DNA from: Setophaga petechia
Lineage: Eukaryota > Chordata > Aves > Passeriformes > Parulidae
Assembly: GCA_024362935.1 (NCBI GenBank)
Contig: JANCRA010000004.1
Coordinates: forward strand, 23,365,121-23,429,120
Length of the DNA stretch: 64,000 nt
Reading direction: 5' to 3'
Shown: piece after piece, positions 41,701 to 52,276 of the stretch
Layout: each line of letters starts with the position of its first letter
How positions within the stretch are numbered: position 1 is the stretch's first letter
Translations under genes and position numbers: made by a program
The notes under the pieces: model-generated
Database searches by the model: none
What the model was told of the DNA's origin: nothing
Seen by the model: the letters and a program-made list of their open reading frames with translations, nothing else

Positions 41701-44700
41701 AATGAAAGCTATCTTTTGTTTTTGCTTGCTAATCCATAGAAGACATTAAAATGGCCCAAGTAGAGATTGCAGCATTTTGTTCTCTAAATCAATTTTATCC
41801 TCAGCCATCAACTAGATGTTTCAGCACACAGAAAGATCAGTCCTTCCCTGCTAATTCAAAAATCCATACTACCATTGCCCTTGCAAACTGCTAAACAAGC
41901 AGTATCGGCAATGCACTTGTGTTCTGTAATATATTTACTGCAAATCCCAACGGCTTGCCTCCTAATGCAGTTTTCTATTGTGTCTCTTCTTGTGTCAATA
42001 CAGTGACTGGTCACCTTACAAGTAAGTTGCCTGGGCCAACTGTTTACACAAACATCAAAAAGCTTCAAGACAAAGAAAAAGAAAATCAAACAGAAAAAAG
42101 AGAACATCCATGTTGCTGAGGGAGGGGGACAAAAAAATAATCCAAAAACCTAAACAAACTAGGAAGTCTTAAACCAAAACTCAGTTTAACCTCAGTTTTC
42201 TGTTTTATTATCATATAGCCAAAAGGCTAGTTAGTTGTTCAGATCATGTATGAAGTACAAAACACTTTCAGACAGACAGCCCTGACACAAAGTTTACCTA
42301 ACACCCCTCAAAGAACTTAAATCTGTAATTTGATCATGAGTGCTACTTTGTTCACAAAGAACAAATGTTCTGAAGAACATAAAGAAAAGGTGGGAGCAAC
42401 TTCGCCAATCTCCACTTAGTGACTAGACACTTCTAATACACTCTGCAATTTCTCATTAGACAGAGAGTATTATCGTTATAAAAAAATTCAGGGACACTCA
42501 CCAAACACAATAATTTCCTGAACTGATTTCTCCATACTAGAAAGTGTATTTTATAAGTAGGCTTGCTAGCAACTGAAATAAGACTCAATACTCAAAACCA
42601 AAGAAACCCAAACAGCCCACCTGGATGCTGTCAAGATTCATATAAACCTATGGAAACAATATTAAAATCTCTAACTTGAAAATATAATCAAAATACTTTC
42701 AAGGGAAATTGGAATCAAAAAAGGCTTACAGCATTATTTCACAAGGTTGTAGCATTTAAAATTGTTGTTTTGTTGGAGGTTTCTGTATGTTTGTGCAGCA
42801 CTAGGGCTTCTTTCTTAAAAGAGACAAGCTCAGGAAATAACTGATTTTTAAGTCTAACCTGATTTAACTAGAGTTCGGTTAAGATTAAACTCAATTTCAG
42901 CAAGCTCTAATCCACTTTTCAATCACCTCCAGCACTATGCCAGAAACAGTTCACTAGTGGAGTTTCACAGGGGCCTTTGCTGCAATCTGTTTTACTAATA
43001 TGATCAGCAGCACAGCCTGGAAAACACAGCAAGCGGTAAGTAAGAAAACTTGCTCCATTAAAAGAATTGCTCCATAAAAGAATTAGAAAGAAAGTAAACA
43101 CAAAGGCTTCAAGGAAATAGAAATACATTATTTTATCCATAAGAAAGTAAAAGCAAGGGCTAAAGAATTGCAAAGAGACCTTACAAGAGTAAATGGGCAA
43201 TGAAACAATTGTACATAAACAAGTCTTACATACACTAGGACTAGACATCCCTAGCCATGTAAAATGATGGTCCCTGAGCTTACAATTATCATTCATGAGC
43301 CAGACCTCAAATGTGAAACGAATCTTCAGCAGTTAAGCATTTCATGGCAGTGAAAAGGAAAAACTTGGAAATTTTACTGAAAAAGAAATAAAAATTAAAA
43401 TAAAACCCAAACAAAATCCATCCAGAAAACAGAAAAAGGTGATAATACAAATCTCTCATTCACCATCATCCTGAGAGCTGCATATAGCTCTAGTTCCCCT
43501 TTTCAAAAGTCTAAGTTAAAAATTCAAAAAGGTTGAGTGAAAAGAAAATGATCAAAGAAAGCTTCACAACCGTTTAAGCTGAGACTGCCCAACCTTAAAA
43601 GGAGTCAACACAGATGGAGTGCAAGAGATACAACACTTTGGCTCCATTGAAAACACAGCTAGGCATCAACAGCTTCTGTCCTGAGAAGCAGTGACCATCT
43701 AATACAGTGGAAACCAGGTTCAAAGCAAACAAAGGTGGGGGGTTCCTAAATCTGGGACAACTTTCTCCCCACAACAGCTCACAATAGAGTAAACATACTA
43801 GAAAGCAGTTTTGCAGAGGAGGGCTCTGGAGAACAAGTTGAATATGCATCAGCCCCACACTCATGTGCTGATGGAGGCTACACCTCATGTGAAGACACAG
43901 GAGAATGACTGTAACCAACTAGCTGATTGAAACAATTCTCCTTTCTGTTCCCCTTGTTTGGCAACAAGGAAGATGCTGGTGAACTGAAGCAAGTCTCTAA
44001 GTGCCATCAGTAAGATGATCAGGCAATCAGAACACACATCATACCAGGGAGAAAATATATTTGATCAGCTTCAGGAAGAAGGGGATTAATGGGTAGACAA
44101 GACCTCATTGCTGAAAAAGAAGTGATTATGGAGAGGACTATGTAGGCTCCTTCTCAGAGGTGCACAATAGAAGAACAAAAAGCACACAATGGTTACCAGT
44201 GCGGAAAGGTAAACTCACAGTTGGTGAAGGACAAAATTCTTCACAATAAGGGCAGGTCAAACACTAGAAAACGTTGCCCTGACATGTCATGCAATATTAC
44301 CTTCAAAAAACTGTTTTAGGTAGAAATTTGATACTTACAAGAACACAGGTTGCAAATTCAGCTTGACTATGGGATCAACTTACAAGAACTTCAAAAGTCG
44401 TAGCTTCCAAGTAATCATAAGGACTAATCTGTTAAACTAGGTGTTTTGACAATTAAATGCGGACAAAACTATGAATCCTCCCTGCCTTTGTTTTTCCCCT
44501 TTCTGAGAGGAACTATGTAAGCAACTATTGTTCAGATACCTACACTTAAGAATCCAACTAAGTGTGATGCTGAAAGTGACAATAGTAGTGTTTGACATAA
44601 TTGCCATTAAATGTCCCTAAATCTTACCCCAAGTTGAAAATTTCATTAGTTCCATTCAAAGCTGTTATCATATTTAAAGCAGGTACTGTGCGGTCTTCTG

Positions 44701-47700
44701 ATAAGTGCCAGTTGATCCAAAATTGGTTTTAAAGGCTTTTGCTGTATGCCAGTGGTGATCTATAAAGTCTAAAGGACCCTAATATTCCATTTTGCATAGG
44801 AGATACTACAATTTTAGCACTTTGCTGCAAACATTCAGGTAGAGAGGGACGAAAGGCAATTCAGATGCTCAGCTTGATTTTGTATAACAACCAGCAGAAG
44901 GAGGAAAACCATTAAGCTTTCCTCACATAATCTGTTGTGACAAAAGGATACTGCACATTCAGAAAGCATTTCCCCTCCTACTCTTCCCCCAACCCTGAAA
45001 GTTACCAGCACTTTTTTTTTTCCTTCCCTCCAACTGAACAGACACACAAACTACAGCAACAGACGTTGCAATGCAAGCTCCAGCAATGCAAGGGAAATGT
45101 AACAGTGTAGCTGGTAGGAATAGTGTTCCTCACTCTGGCTCCATGAGGAACTTGAAATCTGGTAGACTAAGTTTAAAAAGAGATGATCAGGCCCTATTTA
45201 ACATATGTACAGTGTTTACACTCTGACACGCTTTTGAATTAAGTTCTATATGGAGCTGACATAATAGATGGTATCTGACAACATGGTTATGTGAAAGCCA
45301 CATGGAGATGTACTTCACAGTGCCCTGAATCTGTCAGATAACTCCTTCACAATAATGTTGGCCTCAAGCTTGAAACATGGTTCAAAAGTCACGAAAGTTG
45401 AGGTAATTACTCAAGTTTTTTCTCCTCTTTAAAACTGGCACCTCTATTTGTGGTTGAAATAGCTAGGCTGCTGACACAACTGTACTCATTTAGAAACCAA
45501 ATATTTGTAGAAAAGTACAATTTTTTTCAGAGAAAAATACTGTCACAATCAAGCCTACCATTTTCTCTTTTAAATAAACACAGTTTTTGCATGTCTTTTG
45601 TGTCTGTGCCAGCTGTAAAATGTTCTTGAAACATTCACTGCACACCATCAAAATCTTAAGGAGTTTTTCGTTCCAATAATTAAAATGTAGGAAAAAAAGA
45701 GGAAAATTAATTTATCTTTAAATCCCTTTCAACAGCAAAGCCATCCTACCCAAGAGCTGCAGAGAGCTAACTAAGCTCCTTAATTCCCTCCTGTTTAACC
45801 CTCTCCTGAAGACTGATGTTCTAATGAGATATCATTAGAAGACTTTGTCCTTTGCCATGAAGCATTAGAAATTATTCCACAGAACAGTCCAGGATAAAAC
45901 AGACATGTAACTCCTGTACAACTGGTTAACACAATGAAGCTTTGGAGTTTGTATACTTTTCTACAACAGGCAAGCTACTGAATGACAGGTTTGCCTCCAG
46001 GCAGGTCACAGAGATCAAAAAGACCCACCCAAAGAGAAGGAAACCTTGCTGTAACTGTTGCGATAGCAGAAACCCAGACGCTGCAGTAGTTTATAAGTCT
46101 AGCACTTGGTTCAGCACTGCTGACTTTTTTTTCCTGTGGCTGCCTGCCAATGAACAAAAGATAATCTTGCACCTAACCAATCCAGACATTAAATGCACAG
46201 GAAACCTTATCTTCTGACTTATGACAGAAGATGACAAGCAGAGCTGGCGAAAATAAAGACGCAGTGCCCTAGGAGCCAAGGGCAGCAACTCTAAGTACAG
46301 CAGGATTTTTAACACCCAACCAACTATTCATCTTGGCACTAGCAGTTGATTCATCTGCTTTGCCAGCCACAGATGTCACATTGAGGAAAATCTCACTTGG
46401 ACAGCATAACACAGAAAAGAAACTGAAGACCACACAATGTTCTTATTCATTCTATCATGACACATATGAAAACAACATCTAAATCAAACCACATCCTACC
46501 TAAACAAATCCTCAGGTGGTTGTTTCTGTTTCAGATAGGCAAAACTTGGTCAGTAACTATTCACCTTAAAATAATTTCTATAAATACAGTGTAGGTGTGT
46601 ACATAAAACATGCTCTTTATAAAAAAAATCTCTGGAATTCCTAAATTAAAGTTTAAAAACCTATGCAGAAAAAGAAGGAAAAAAACCAAAACCAAATCTA
46701 AACCAGATACAAATGTGGCAAAAAGATTATTTTCTGACCACTTTTCAGCCACCAGATTGAAATGCAGCAGCACATTGATTTAAGCACACATCACGCAGTT
46801 AAGCACTGCAAAGGGCCAAAGTTAGATTTGAGAGGGAAGCCCTTCTGTGGCCATTTCTGGACTTAAATACAACATATTCAAGTGAAAAGCTCTGCTGTTT
46901 GTGTATGTAAAGTTCACCTCAGTTAAGTCCGTTTATAACAACATTCAAGTCTTGACTAACTCTATTTTAGTTAAATTATAACAGATTATTAAATTAAACA
47001 AAGACAGAACTGCTGACACATATCCATCAGTACAAGAACTCAAAGTCATTTACATGCAGGCTAACTGCAAGTACTTCATTTTATCTAAGTGACTGTACCT
47101 TAACAGTGATGTACACACCACACTCCATAAATAAGCTCTGCTGCAGTGTAATTTTGTTTTTCAAACAGCAGCCCAAGCAGTCTGAAGAGTTTCACACAGA
47201 GCAAGTACAGCATCCAAACAGGAGGAAGACCTTAAAAATGTTAAAGCTTGTTCACCGGAAAGTTTCCCCATCACTGCATTTTCCAGTAACAAAGATGTTG
47301 TCAGAAATGACAATTTTTCGTGTCCCCTGATGATGCCTTGCTAGCATTTGGTTATAAGCCATAAAGCAGGAATAATTTCAGCCTGTCAGGAGTCTAGCTA
47401 ATGCCCAGTTTCCCCCTAGAGAGAATTCCTGTCAAACGTAATGAGAGCTCCAAAGGCCCTTTCTACAACATAATGAGCACTTAGGCCATGCTGGTGATCA
47501 GCCAGCAAAAAGCATCAATTTGAGCCTGGCTACACCCTTGGGGGTAGACGTCACCAGTTAATAAGAATTATGATTACTATCTGTCAAAAGCCTCCTCAGA
47601 ACTTATCGTTAGCAGTGAAAATTCAGAGAAGAATGCCATTGTCAGTTTTTTTGGTTTTTTGGTTTTGGTTTTTTTGTTTTGTTTTGGTTTTTTGGGTTTT

Positions 47701-50700
47701 TTTCTTCCTGTAGTCTAAGGCCACCTACATACTGAACTGCAACACCATTTGGCATCTTCACTGCAGGAATCTAAATCAATAGCCTTTAACATGAAGGTGC
47801 TACTTTTACCAGAAATTAGAATTACTTAACATGTAAAAGCATAGTATCTGAGACTCACATCCAGAGAAATGTATTTATACCTTCAAAAGCCTATTATTTT
47901 CTTAACAGCACACACAGAGTAAGTGTGCACTACTCTCCCTAGCTACAACTAACACAGATATAATGCTCTGTCATAAATCTTAAAAGCTTCCGAAGTACCA
48001 CCGCCTACTGGGTACATAATTCTAATTGCCATACATACAGGACATTAAACCTTTATACATATGTTAAGGTCAAAGTGGGAACCTTAGTTCTCGCCCGCTT
48101 TAATCCTGTGGGTTTAATTGATTTTACCTAAAGTTAATTCCTAGTACACTAACTGAAATCACACATTCTCTTCAAAGAGCTCCTGAAAATAACATCCATT
48201 TTGCAGCAAATGATCTTCCTATACAGATACTGGCTTCCTTATAGGTTACAGTATGCCAAGAAATTGCTGAAGAGAAAAAATGCAAGAAAAAAAAAATCTC
48301 AAAATCACAAAGCTGTGAAAAGTCACCTCACAGAAAAACCAACGTTCTTCTAAAACACAAGACACAAGAAAATTTGTTAGGCTACAGTACAGAACCAAGT
48401 CAAATACTAAGCTTGCTGGTCCATCTGGTCATTTGGTTCATTATTAAAAAAAAAAAAAAAAAAAAGGTTGTCATAATATGACTTCTTTTAATGGCATTTT
48501 GAATTGAAACAAGCAAAACCCCTCCAAAACCCTAAAGAATACCTACCCATATTTGCAGATAGAAAGTTATCATGGAATTACAATGCCATCCTACCAAATA
48601 TGGCATTTTCAGGGGAAAATAAAACAAACAACAAAAAAAAATTCAAAGAGTTCAGAGTTACAAAAGCAAAACTCAACTCCGTAATTCACTTGCTTAATGA
48701 ATGTCTTTGAATATACTGAAGATCTGAAGCCTGAACTAATCAATTTCTTCGCTGTGCCCTAGCCGGTCAGCCATGCTCTTTAATTTAATGAAACAAGAGT
48801 TTTAGATGAAATAGCACATACACATCAAGAAAGAATTGTATTGTTGCACTTTGAAATGTGTCCAACTGTGCAACTTCATCTAATGATAATTTTTTTAAGA
48901 GGCCATCGATTTCTGAAAGACTTATTGTACTAGCATCTTGATGAAAAAGTGAATGTCAGCATATCTACAGAATACTTACACCCTGCCATTAATGCTTTAT
49001 TTGGCAGACAATGACTACTCAATTGAGGGTCCTCTGGGCTGTGCAATCATTTAGCTTTTCTTCTCTTATGAGGTCCTTAGTGTCTTGTTCCAGTTCAATA
49101 CTCTTTTTATTCACCATTATAGTGGCCATAAGTGTGAATTTTATGGGAACTTGCAAACTCAGTCATAACTAGAGCGTTCCAAGTCACTAATCTCTTCATA
49201 CCTTTACAAGGCAGGGATTTGAGTAACTATGACTACATATGCTACACAGACACAGGATCAGTTCTACATGTCAGCACCTCTACCAGTAACAAAACAAACA
49301 AACAAAAAAAACCCGACCCAAGAAGACCTCAAATTTATAAAGTACTGAACTGCATTTTTACAACCACAGATACAAGATCTTTCCTATTTATGCCAAAGTC
49401 TTTCAGAACCAATACCAAAAAAGGTATTGCTGCTTAACCTAATCTACACCTCATCTGACAGGAGGTAGGCAAAGGTCTACTAATCAGGCTACAAATCAGG
49501 CTATTGATTCAGACGATACTGTCATCTGAGCACAAACAGCACGGCTACATTTAAATGCACCAGACAGACTGAAGATTTTGCAGCTTAGAAAACAAAATGT
49601 CTTACCTGTTTGTGCATTTCAATGTTTAATCCATACGACATTTCATAGTACTGCAAATAAATGAACATACATTATTTTCTTATACTGACTTATATTGTAT
49701 TAGGAGATATTTACTGAAACAGAGATAAAAACAAATATACTTACCATCACATAATGCCTCTGCATTTCCGTCTTTTCGCTTGCCAGTTTCTCACATTCCA
49801 ATTTAAGGCTACAAAATAGATCATGCTTTAATGTAACATGTCTTTTTTTGGCATCTACCCTCCCTATTTGTATTTTGACAGAAGCTGCTAATTTAAAAAA
49901 AACTCATAAACAGACTTTCAACAGAGAAAGACTTAATCATACTTGAAATAAAAAGGCCAAAAAAGAAATTTAAAGAACATCTCATGGGTGCTGTATGAGG
50001 TCTGAACTGTCTACAGAACCTAAACATATTCACTCTTCATACTTTGACAAAGAGCTGCTATTAAGGGCTGCAACTTACAAGTTAGAATAGAGTCTGAATT
50101 TCCCTAAGTACTTCTCAGGAGTAAAAAGATAAAACTAGAGGCATTTCTTTCTATACAGTATTTAGTAAATGACTGCCAAGTAACACCACTCACATTTACA
50201 ACTAAAACTTGAGTATAATTCTTACCTTAAATACATTCTAGCAAATGTTACCTTGCCCAGTGTTTGAAAACTGGTCATTCTGACTAACATTTACTAGCAA
50301 GTTTCTTTTCCATTTTTGTTTTCATAAACAAAAGTTAAGTTGCATTTGCATGTCTCATCACAAACTGTGATATAATTCTGACTACTTTCATTGAGCCTCA
50401 ATGTTTCCTTTTCTATCAAAGTGATTTTTTTTTAATGATACTTGCAAGCATCCTATGGAACAGTTGGTGTGCAATCAGTACTTTTTCGCTACAAAGCCAG
50501 ATGTTTAGAGTTTACATTGTATTTCTTAAGCAATAAATGGCTTAAGCAAGTTAAGACTACAGTATCATAGGTAAAGGAAGAGGAAGCATAACTAAAACCA
50601 AGCAATTTCTGACTGGAAAACCTGTAAAGCTTTTACTTCTCTCCAAATGTTCCAGGCGCACATAAGTACAAAATCAGTGAAGATTAATTATCCTTGACAC

Positions 50701-52092
50701 CAGATGACCAGGATCAAAAAGAACCTGTACCCTAAATCTCTGAAAGGACCTCAGCAGCAACCACACACCCACAAAGAATTTCGGAAGGGCAGAGCAGCAA
50801 CGAGCAGTGCATCCCGCAACTTCCATGGATTATGGTAAACTTTGTGTTACTACTCTGATTACTTGTGTGTTTTAACCGTCCTCCCTGGCTCTTAACCACA
50901 GGACGCTGGCATTTTATTAATTTTTGCATTAACACTACACACAAATGAGCAAACATGAGAAGCAACCGCCTTAACGCGCTGTGCCACAGAACCGGCGCAG
51001 GTCTTCCCGTGATATACTGAAGTGACCCCTCCACAAACGGGTTCCCAAGACACACCGCATTTTTTCAAACGCGCAGAGGTGCCGAACGCTCCAGTTTCGA
51101 CAGTTCAGCTTCCGCAGCTGCCCGGGGAGCACGGCCCGTCCAGGGCAGGGCTGTCTCCCCGCTGGCGCCCCGTGCACCCGGAAGCCCGCGCCCGGCCGCG
51201 GTCCGGGGCTGCCCGCGCACCCTCCCGGCCCGCCGGGGTCCCTCGGCGGGGCTCTGCCGCGACGCCGCACGCCACCGTCTGGACGCGCCCGTTCGCTGCA
51301 GCCCCCCGCGCCCGGCCGGGGCTACTCCGGGTCCCGCAGACCCTGGTCCCGGGGCGGCCCGCCGGCGCTCACCTGTGGTACTGCGCCTGGAGGAACTGGA
51401 ATTCTTCTTTGATGCGGTCCAGCGACTCCGGGATGGTGAATTTGAAAGGCTGGCCCGCAGCCTGGTGCGGGGTCTGGCGCGGTGGCGGCACGGGAGAAAG
51501 ATGCATGTTCAGACACTGCACGGCCGCCCCGCGGGCAAGAGGAGGCGGCGCTGTCCATCGTGGCCGGGCCAGAGGGATGGAGAGAGCGCCCGGCCCGGCC
51601 CGCCCCCGCCCCGGGGCTCTGCACACTTGTTACCCACATTCCCGTCCCTCATCTGCGGTGGGGCCGAGGTTAACCGCGCTCCGGCTCCCACCTACCCGCT
51701 CCTGCCACCGCCGTCTACACGAAAGCGGGAAGTGTCGGCTCCTCCCCGCCGACCCCTGCCGCGGAGGCACAGCCAGCCCCATTCCGGGCGCTGCGTTCGG
51801 CGGATGCTGCCTGGCCCGGCGGCGACTCCCCGCCGTCCTGCCCAAGGCGAGTAAGTTGCCCACGCAACAAAACTATTGGGGGCCGCTGCGACAGGCAGGA
51901 TGAGCCGCTCGACCCCGGAGAGAATTAACTTGTGAGGGCGCCTTCCTCTCCCTCCCCCCCTCCCCCCGCCAGCTCCAGCCGAGCAAGCGAGCTGGAGGTG
52001 CGCTCCGGAACGCCTGGCCCGCGCCCCGCGGCCCGAACCCGCGGAGCGGCGGCCCAAGCCGTACTTACGGGGTGCCGGCTCTGGGGGAACAT
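2635..52092 (-). CDS. TLE1: TLE1, transducin-like enhancer protein 1 (Groucho co-repressor): span of coding exons 1-9, 3' part outside window
   Basis: TLE1 is a nuclear co-repressor. It has no DNA-binding domain of its own and is recruited by TCF/LEF, HES, RUNX, PAX, FOX and other factors. Nine exons can be joined: 52092-52069, 51473-51373, 49808-49745, 49650-49606, 31459-31397, 30573-30499, 11589-11385, 10638-10622 and 2742-2635. Each junction has a GT donor and an AG acceptor and the frame holds throughout (702 nt, 234 codons). Paralogue choice rests on TLE1-type residues: the MFPQSRHP start, [50 protein letters not shown] and SNSLLVP; TLE4 differs at these places. Domains seen are Q (residues 1 to about 124), GP (about 125-198) and the start of CcN (199-234). 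The SP and WD40 parts must lie left of base 1. The total exceeds 50 kb because introns 4, 6 and 8 are long. Family identity is near certain; paralogue assignment is from memory of the family. Confidence 0.95.
2743..10621 (-). other. TLE1: TLE1 intron 8 (non-coding)
   Basis: This is 7.9 kb of AT-rich sequence between exons 8 and 9. It holds a short TA/CA microsatellite near 5790-5824. No repeat family, exon or RNA gene was recognised. Confidence 0.75.
5788..5824. repeat. TA/CA dinucleotide microsatellite
   Basis: Alternating tatata and acacac runs, about 35 bases. Confidence 0.75.
10622..10638 (-). CDS. TLE1: TLE1 coding exon 8, 17-nt microexon (DREPGT)
   Basis: Only 17 nt (AC AGA GAG CCA GGC ACA) lie between a CAG acceptor ending at 10639 and a perfect GTAAGT donor at 10621. 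Joined to the G left over from exon 7, it spells DREPGT, which matches the TLE1 sequence between HHR and SNSLL. Both neighbouring junctions then stay in frame. Skipping it would shift the frame. The flanking intron sequence gives extra open codons that are not part of the protein. Confidence 0.85.
10639..11384 (-). other. TLE1: TLE1 intron 7 (746 bp) with an in-frame stop and two AATAAA motifs
   Basis: Reading straight on from exon 7 gives eight codons (GERHGRPD) and then TAG at 11361-11359. AATAAA hexamers on the minus strand lie at 10868-10863 and 10763-10758. They may be chance in AT-rich DNA, but see the findings on a short isoform. Confidence 0.7.
11385..11589 (-). CDS. TLE1: TLE1 coding exon 7 (GP domain)
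   Basis: This exon encodes [20 protein letters not shown], then a Pro/Gly-rich stretch ([20 protein letters not shown]) and ends [15 protein letters not shown] plus one base of the next codon. That is 205 nt if the first of four CAG acceptors is used. The GP region binds HDACs in Groucho proteins. [11 protein letters not shown] is TLE1-like; TLE4 has PIKDEKKHHDN. The donor is GTGAGA at 11384. The exact 5' edge is uncertain by one to four codons because the acceptor is a CAG repeat at 11592-11581. Confidence 0.92.
13174..13204. other. Perfect inverted repeat, 13-bp arms, 5-nt loop
   Basis: The left arm 13174-13186 (attacaagacaat preceded by a) is exactly complementary to 13192-13204, with loop cttga. 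The function is unknown; it lies deep in intron 6. Confidence 0.85.
16880..17825 (+). mobile_element. CR1-type LINE, degenerate 3' fragment
   Basis: The + strand keeps a decayed reverse transcriptase segment: FADDTK (the F/YxDD catalytic motif) is encoded at 16988-17005. It also keeps typical CR1 lines such as the LGCIK-like segment and the 3' end ccactggatgcc...gatgggattttgagcaacctg...cttccaatccaaacc...tctatcata. Many stops and indels mean it is dead. The 5' limit is approximate. Confidence 0.85.
18059..18830 (+). mobile_element. CR1-type LINE, degenerate 3' fragment, interrupted
   Basis: Sequence similar to the CR1 open reading frame 2 end (aacaagggcaagtacaa, then a cagctaggaagcagctttgcagaaaagg segment) is followed by a 3' tail that ends ggtctcttccaacctta...ttatgattt. 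Around 18485-18560 a short stretch reads as CR1 in the opposite direction (aggtctctcagcccctcctcatatga), suggesting a nested or rearranged piece. Boundaries are approximate. Confidence 0.75.
18838..19345 (-). mobile_element. CR1-type LINE 3' fragment, inverted relative to its neighbour
   Basis: On the + strand this begins agaatcacagaacacctgag and goes on ggggacatctggtccaacctccctactcaag, the reverse complement of a CR1 3' end. The neighbouring + strand copy ends only a few bases earlier, so the two are tail to tail. Confidence 0.85.
20390..21282 (+). mobile_element. CR1-type LINE 3' fragment
   Basis: Broken frames encode recognisable CR1 reverse transcriptase end pieces: [20 protein letters not shown] (about 20651-20710), SYEERLREA (about 20887-20913), and [20 protein letters not shown] (about 21078-21137). 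The tail reads ggttggaccagatgtccccctgtggtcccttccaacc and ends in attctttgattctg units, the CR1 octamer-like terminus. It has frameshifts and is not functional. Confidence 0.92.
25791..25830. repeat. 20-bp tandem duplication
   Basis: Two adjacent copies of cttgtttagatactaccttc / cttgtttagatactgtcttc differ at two bases. Confidence 0.85.
27040..27115. repeat. A/C-rich low-complexity tract
   Basis: Runs of caaaaaacc and acaaaaaaaccc, nearly free of T. Confidence 0.6.
30499..30573 (-). CDS. TLE1: TLE1 coding exon 6 (end of Q domain)
   Basis: This 75-nt exon encodes [20 protein letters not shown] then NAIIG, residues 100-124. The acceptor is TCAACAG ending at 30574. The donor is GTACGT at 30498, with G rather than A at +4. 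It closes the Q oligomerisation domain. An in-frame gap in TLE numbering usually appears just after NAIIG, where exon 7 begins with a run of Gln codons. Confidence 0.95.
30574..31396 (-). other. TLE1: TLE1 intron 5 (823 bp)
   Basis: Short AT-rich intron between exons 5 and 6. Nothing else was recognised in it. Confidence 0.85.
31397..31459 (-). CDS. TLE1: TLE1 coding exon 5 (Q domain)
   Basis: This 63-nt exon encodes [20 protein letters not shown] plus E, residues 79-99. The acceptor is TCTGTAG ending at 31460 and the donor is GTAAGT at 31396. [10 protein letters not shown] is TLE1-like, whereas TLE4 has AEIVKRLNAI; this helps choose the paralogue. The exon is in phase 0 on both sides. It lies beyond the 18.1-kb intron 4. 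Confidence 0.95.
36937..36984. repeat. 24-bp tandem duplication
   Basis: Two adjacent 24-bp units starting tgtatttcactg and ending cttagctttc differ at a single base. Confidence 0.9.
40620..41075 (+). mobile_element. Old CR1-like LINE 3' fragment
   Basis: The segment tcctcccctggagtactgta resembles the CR1 motif for LEYC. It is followed by a gattgttctcc-type line (gatttgctctccttatccag), a purine-rich line and the terminus aggtccctgctaatgacatgattct. It is strongly diverged; identity rests on the order of these pieces. Confidence 0.6.
41229..41279. repeat. Imperfect short direct repeat (attttacaacaatagaaatt)
   Basis: The 20-base unit occurs at about 41229 and again at about 41260, separated by a partial copy (attttacaacgat). 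Confidence 0.8.
44090..44300 (+). mobile_element. Probable old CR1-like fragment
   Basis: The order tatgtaggctccttctcaga, ggtgcacaatagaag, a cacaatggttac piece and aaacgttgccctgaca matches the CR1 3' region (aggagcctttcccagaggtg ... caggttgcccagag). Divergence is high and borders are uncertain. Confidence 0.45.
47646..47706. repeat. T/G-rich low-complexity tract (ggtttt-like)
   Basis: About 60 bases of T and G only, with ttttggtttt periodicity. Confidence 0.8.
48446..48465. repeat. Poly-A run, 20 bases
   Basis: Uninterrupted A tract. No retrogene was seen 5' of it. Confidence 0.85.
49606..49650 (-). CDS. TLE1: TLE1 coding exon 4 (Q domain)
   Basis: This 45-nt exon encodes [15 protein letters not shown], residues 64-78, invariant across the TLE family. 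The acceptor is TTTGCAG ending at 49651 and the donor is GTAAG at 49605. It is in phase 0 on both sides, so skipping it would remove 15 residues without a frameshift. Confidence 0.95.
49745..49808 (-). CDS. TLE1: TLE1 coding exon 3 (Q domain coiled coil)
   Basis: This 64-nt exon completes the Ser codon begun in exon 2 (AG|C) and encodes [21 protein letters not shown], residues 43-63. The acceptor AG is at 49810-49809 and the donor is GTAAGT at 49744. It continues the amphipathic Q-domain helix and ends on a whole codon. Only 94 bases separate it from exon 4. Confidence 0.95.
49809..51372 (-). other. TLE1: TLE1 intron 2 (1.56 kb)
   Basis: Between exons 2 and 3. The part right of about 51080 is inside the CpG island and the rest is AT-rich. 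Nothing further was recognised. Confidence 0.85.
51373..51473 (-). CDS. TLE1: TLE1 coding exon 2 (start of Q domain)
   Basis: This 101-nt exon encodes residues 9-41, [20 protein letters not shown] then [13 protein letters not shown], plus two bases of the next Ser codon. The acceptor is CAG at 51476-51474 and the donor is GTGAGC starting at 51372. The stretch is the first amphipathic helix of the Q domain, which mediates tetramerisation and TCF/LEF binding. An open frame runs on upstream to a false start ([11 protein letters not shown]), but those residues are intronic. The TPHQAAG sequence and the splice to MFPQSRHP fix the boundary. Confidence 0.95.
51474..52068 (-). other. TLE1: TLE1 intron 1 (595 bp, CpG-rich)
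   Basis: GC-rich intron between exons 1 and 2. Long open frames run through it on both strands because AT-rich stop codons are rare here. Confidence 0.85.
52069..52092 (-). CDS. TLE1: TLE1 coding exon 1 (start codon, MFPQSRHP)
   Basis: The minus strand reads ATG at 52092-52090 followed by FPQSRHP and a strong donor GTAAGTAC at 52068-52061. This eight-residue start is the TLE1-type N terminus. The start context is GAGCCATGT, with a purine at -3. The exon ends on a whole codon. It lies inside the CpG island, and the 5' untranslated part extends to the right for an unknown distance. Confidence 0.93.
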
Positions 52093-52252
52093 GGCTCCGG
52101 CCGCGGCGGGTCTCCCTCGCAGCGCGGCTCTCGCGGCGAGACTCCCCGCCCTGCCCCGGCTTCACACCCGGTGCGCCAAGGGGACAGGAGCGGCGACACC
52201 CGCCGACCGCCTTCCCTCCGCCGCCGCGGGCAGCAGCGGGGCGAGGCGCGGC

Positions 52253-52276
52253 TCAGTGCCCCCGCCGCAGGGACAT
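52253..52276 (-). other. Short upstream open reading frame (7 codons)
   Basis: The only ATG I see on the minus strand between about 52093 and 52290 is at 52276. It reads MSLRRGH and stops with TGA, 160 bases before the TLE1 start codon. It counts only if the mRNA begins to its right. Confidence 0.45.

Larger units (their letters stand above)
31460..49605 (-). other. TLE1: TLE1 intron 4 (18.1 kb)
   Basis: It contains two old CR1-like fragments (40.6-41.1 kb and 44.1-44.3 kb), small tandem duplications (36937-36984, 41229-41279), a T/G-rich tract (47646-47706), a 20-base A run at 48446-48465 and three enhancer-like blocks (34.9-35.3, 37.4-37.7, 47.3-47.6 kb). No exon of another gene was recognised. 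Confidence 0.75.

Noticed and set aside
51369..51508. [11 protein letters not shown] as an alternative TLE1 N terminus in exon 2
   Set aside because: A clear CAG acceptor lies just before TPHQAAG and a proper exon 1 (MFPQSRHP plus GTAAGT) exists upstream. An alternative first exon is not excluded but has no direct support.
51022..51903. 293-codon + strand open frame and several others at 51.0-53.3 kb
   Set aside because: They run antisense over TLE1 exon 2 and across GC-rich DNA where stops are rare. The products are low-complexity Pro/Arg/Ala.
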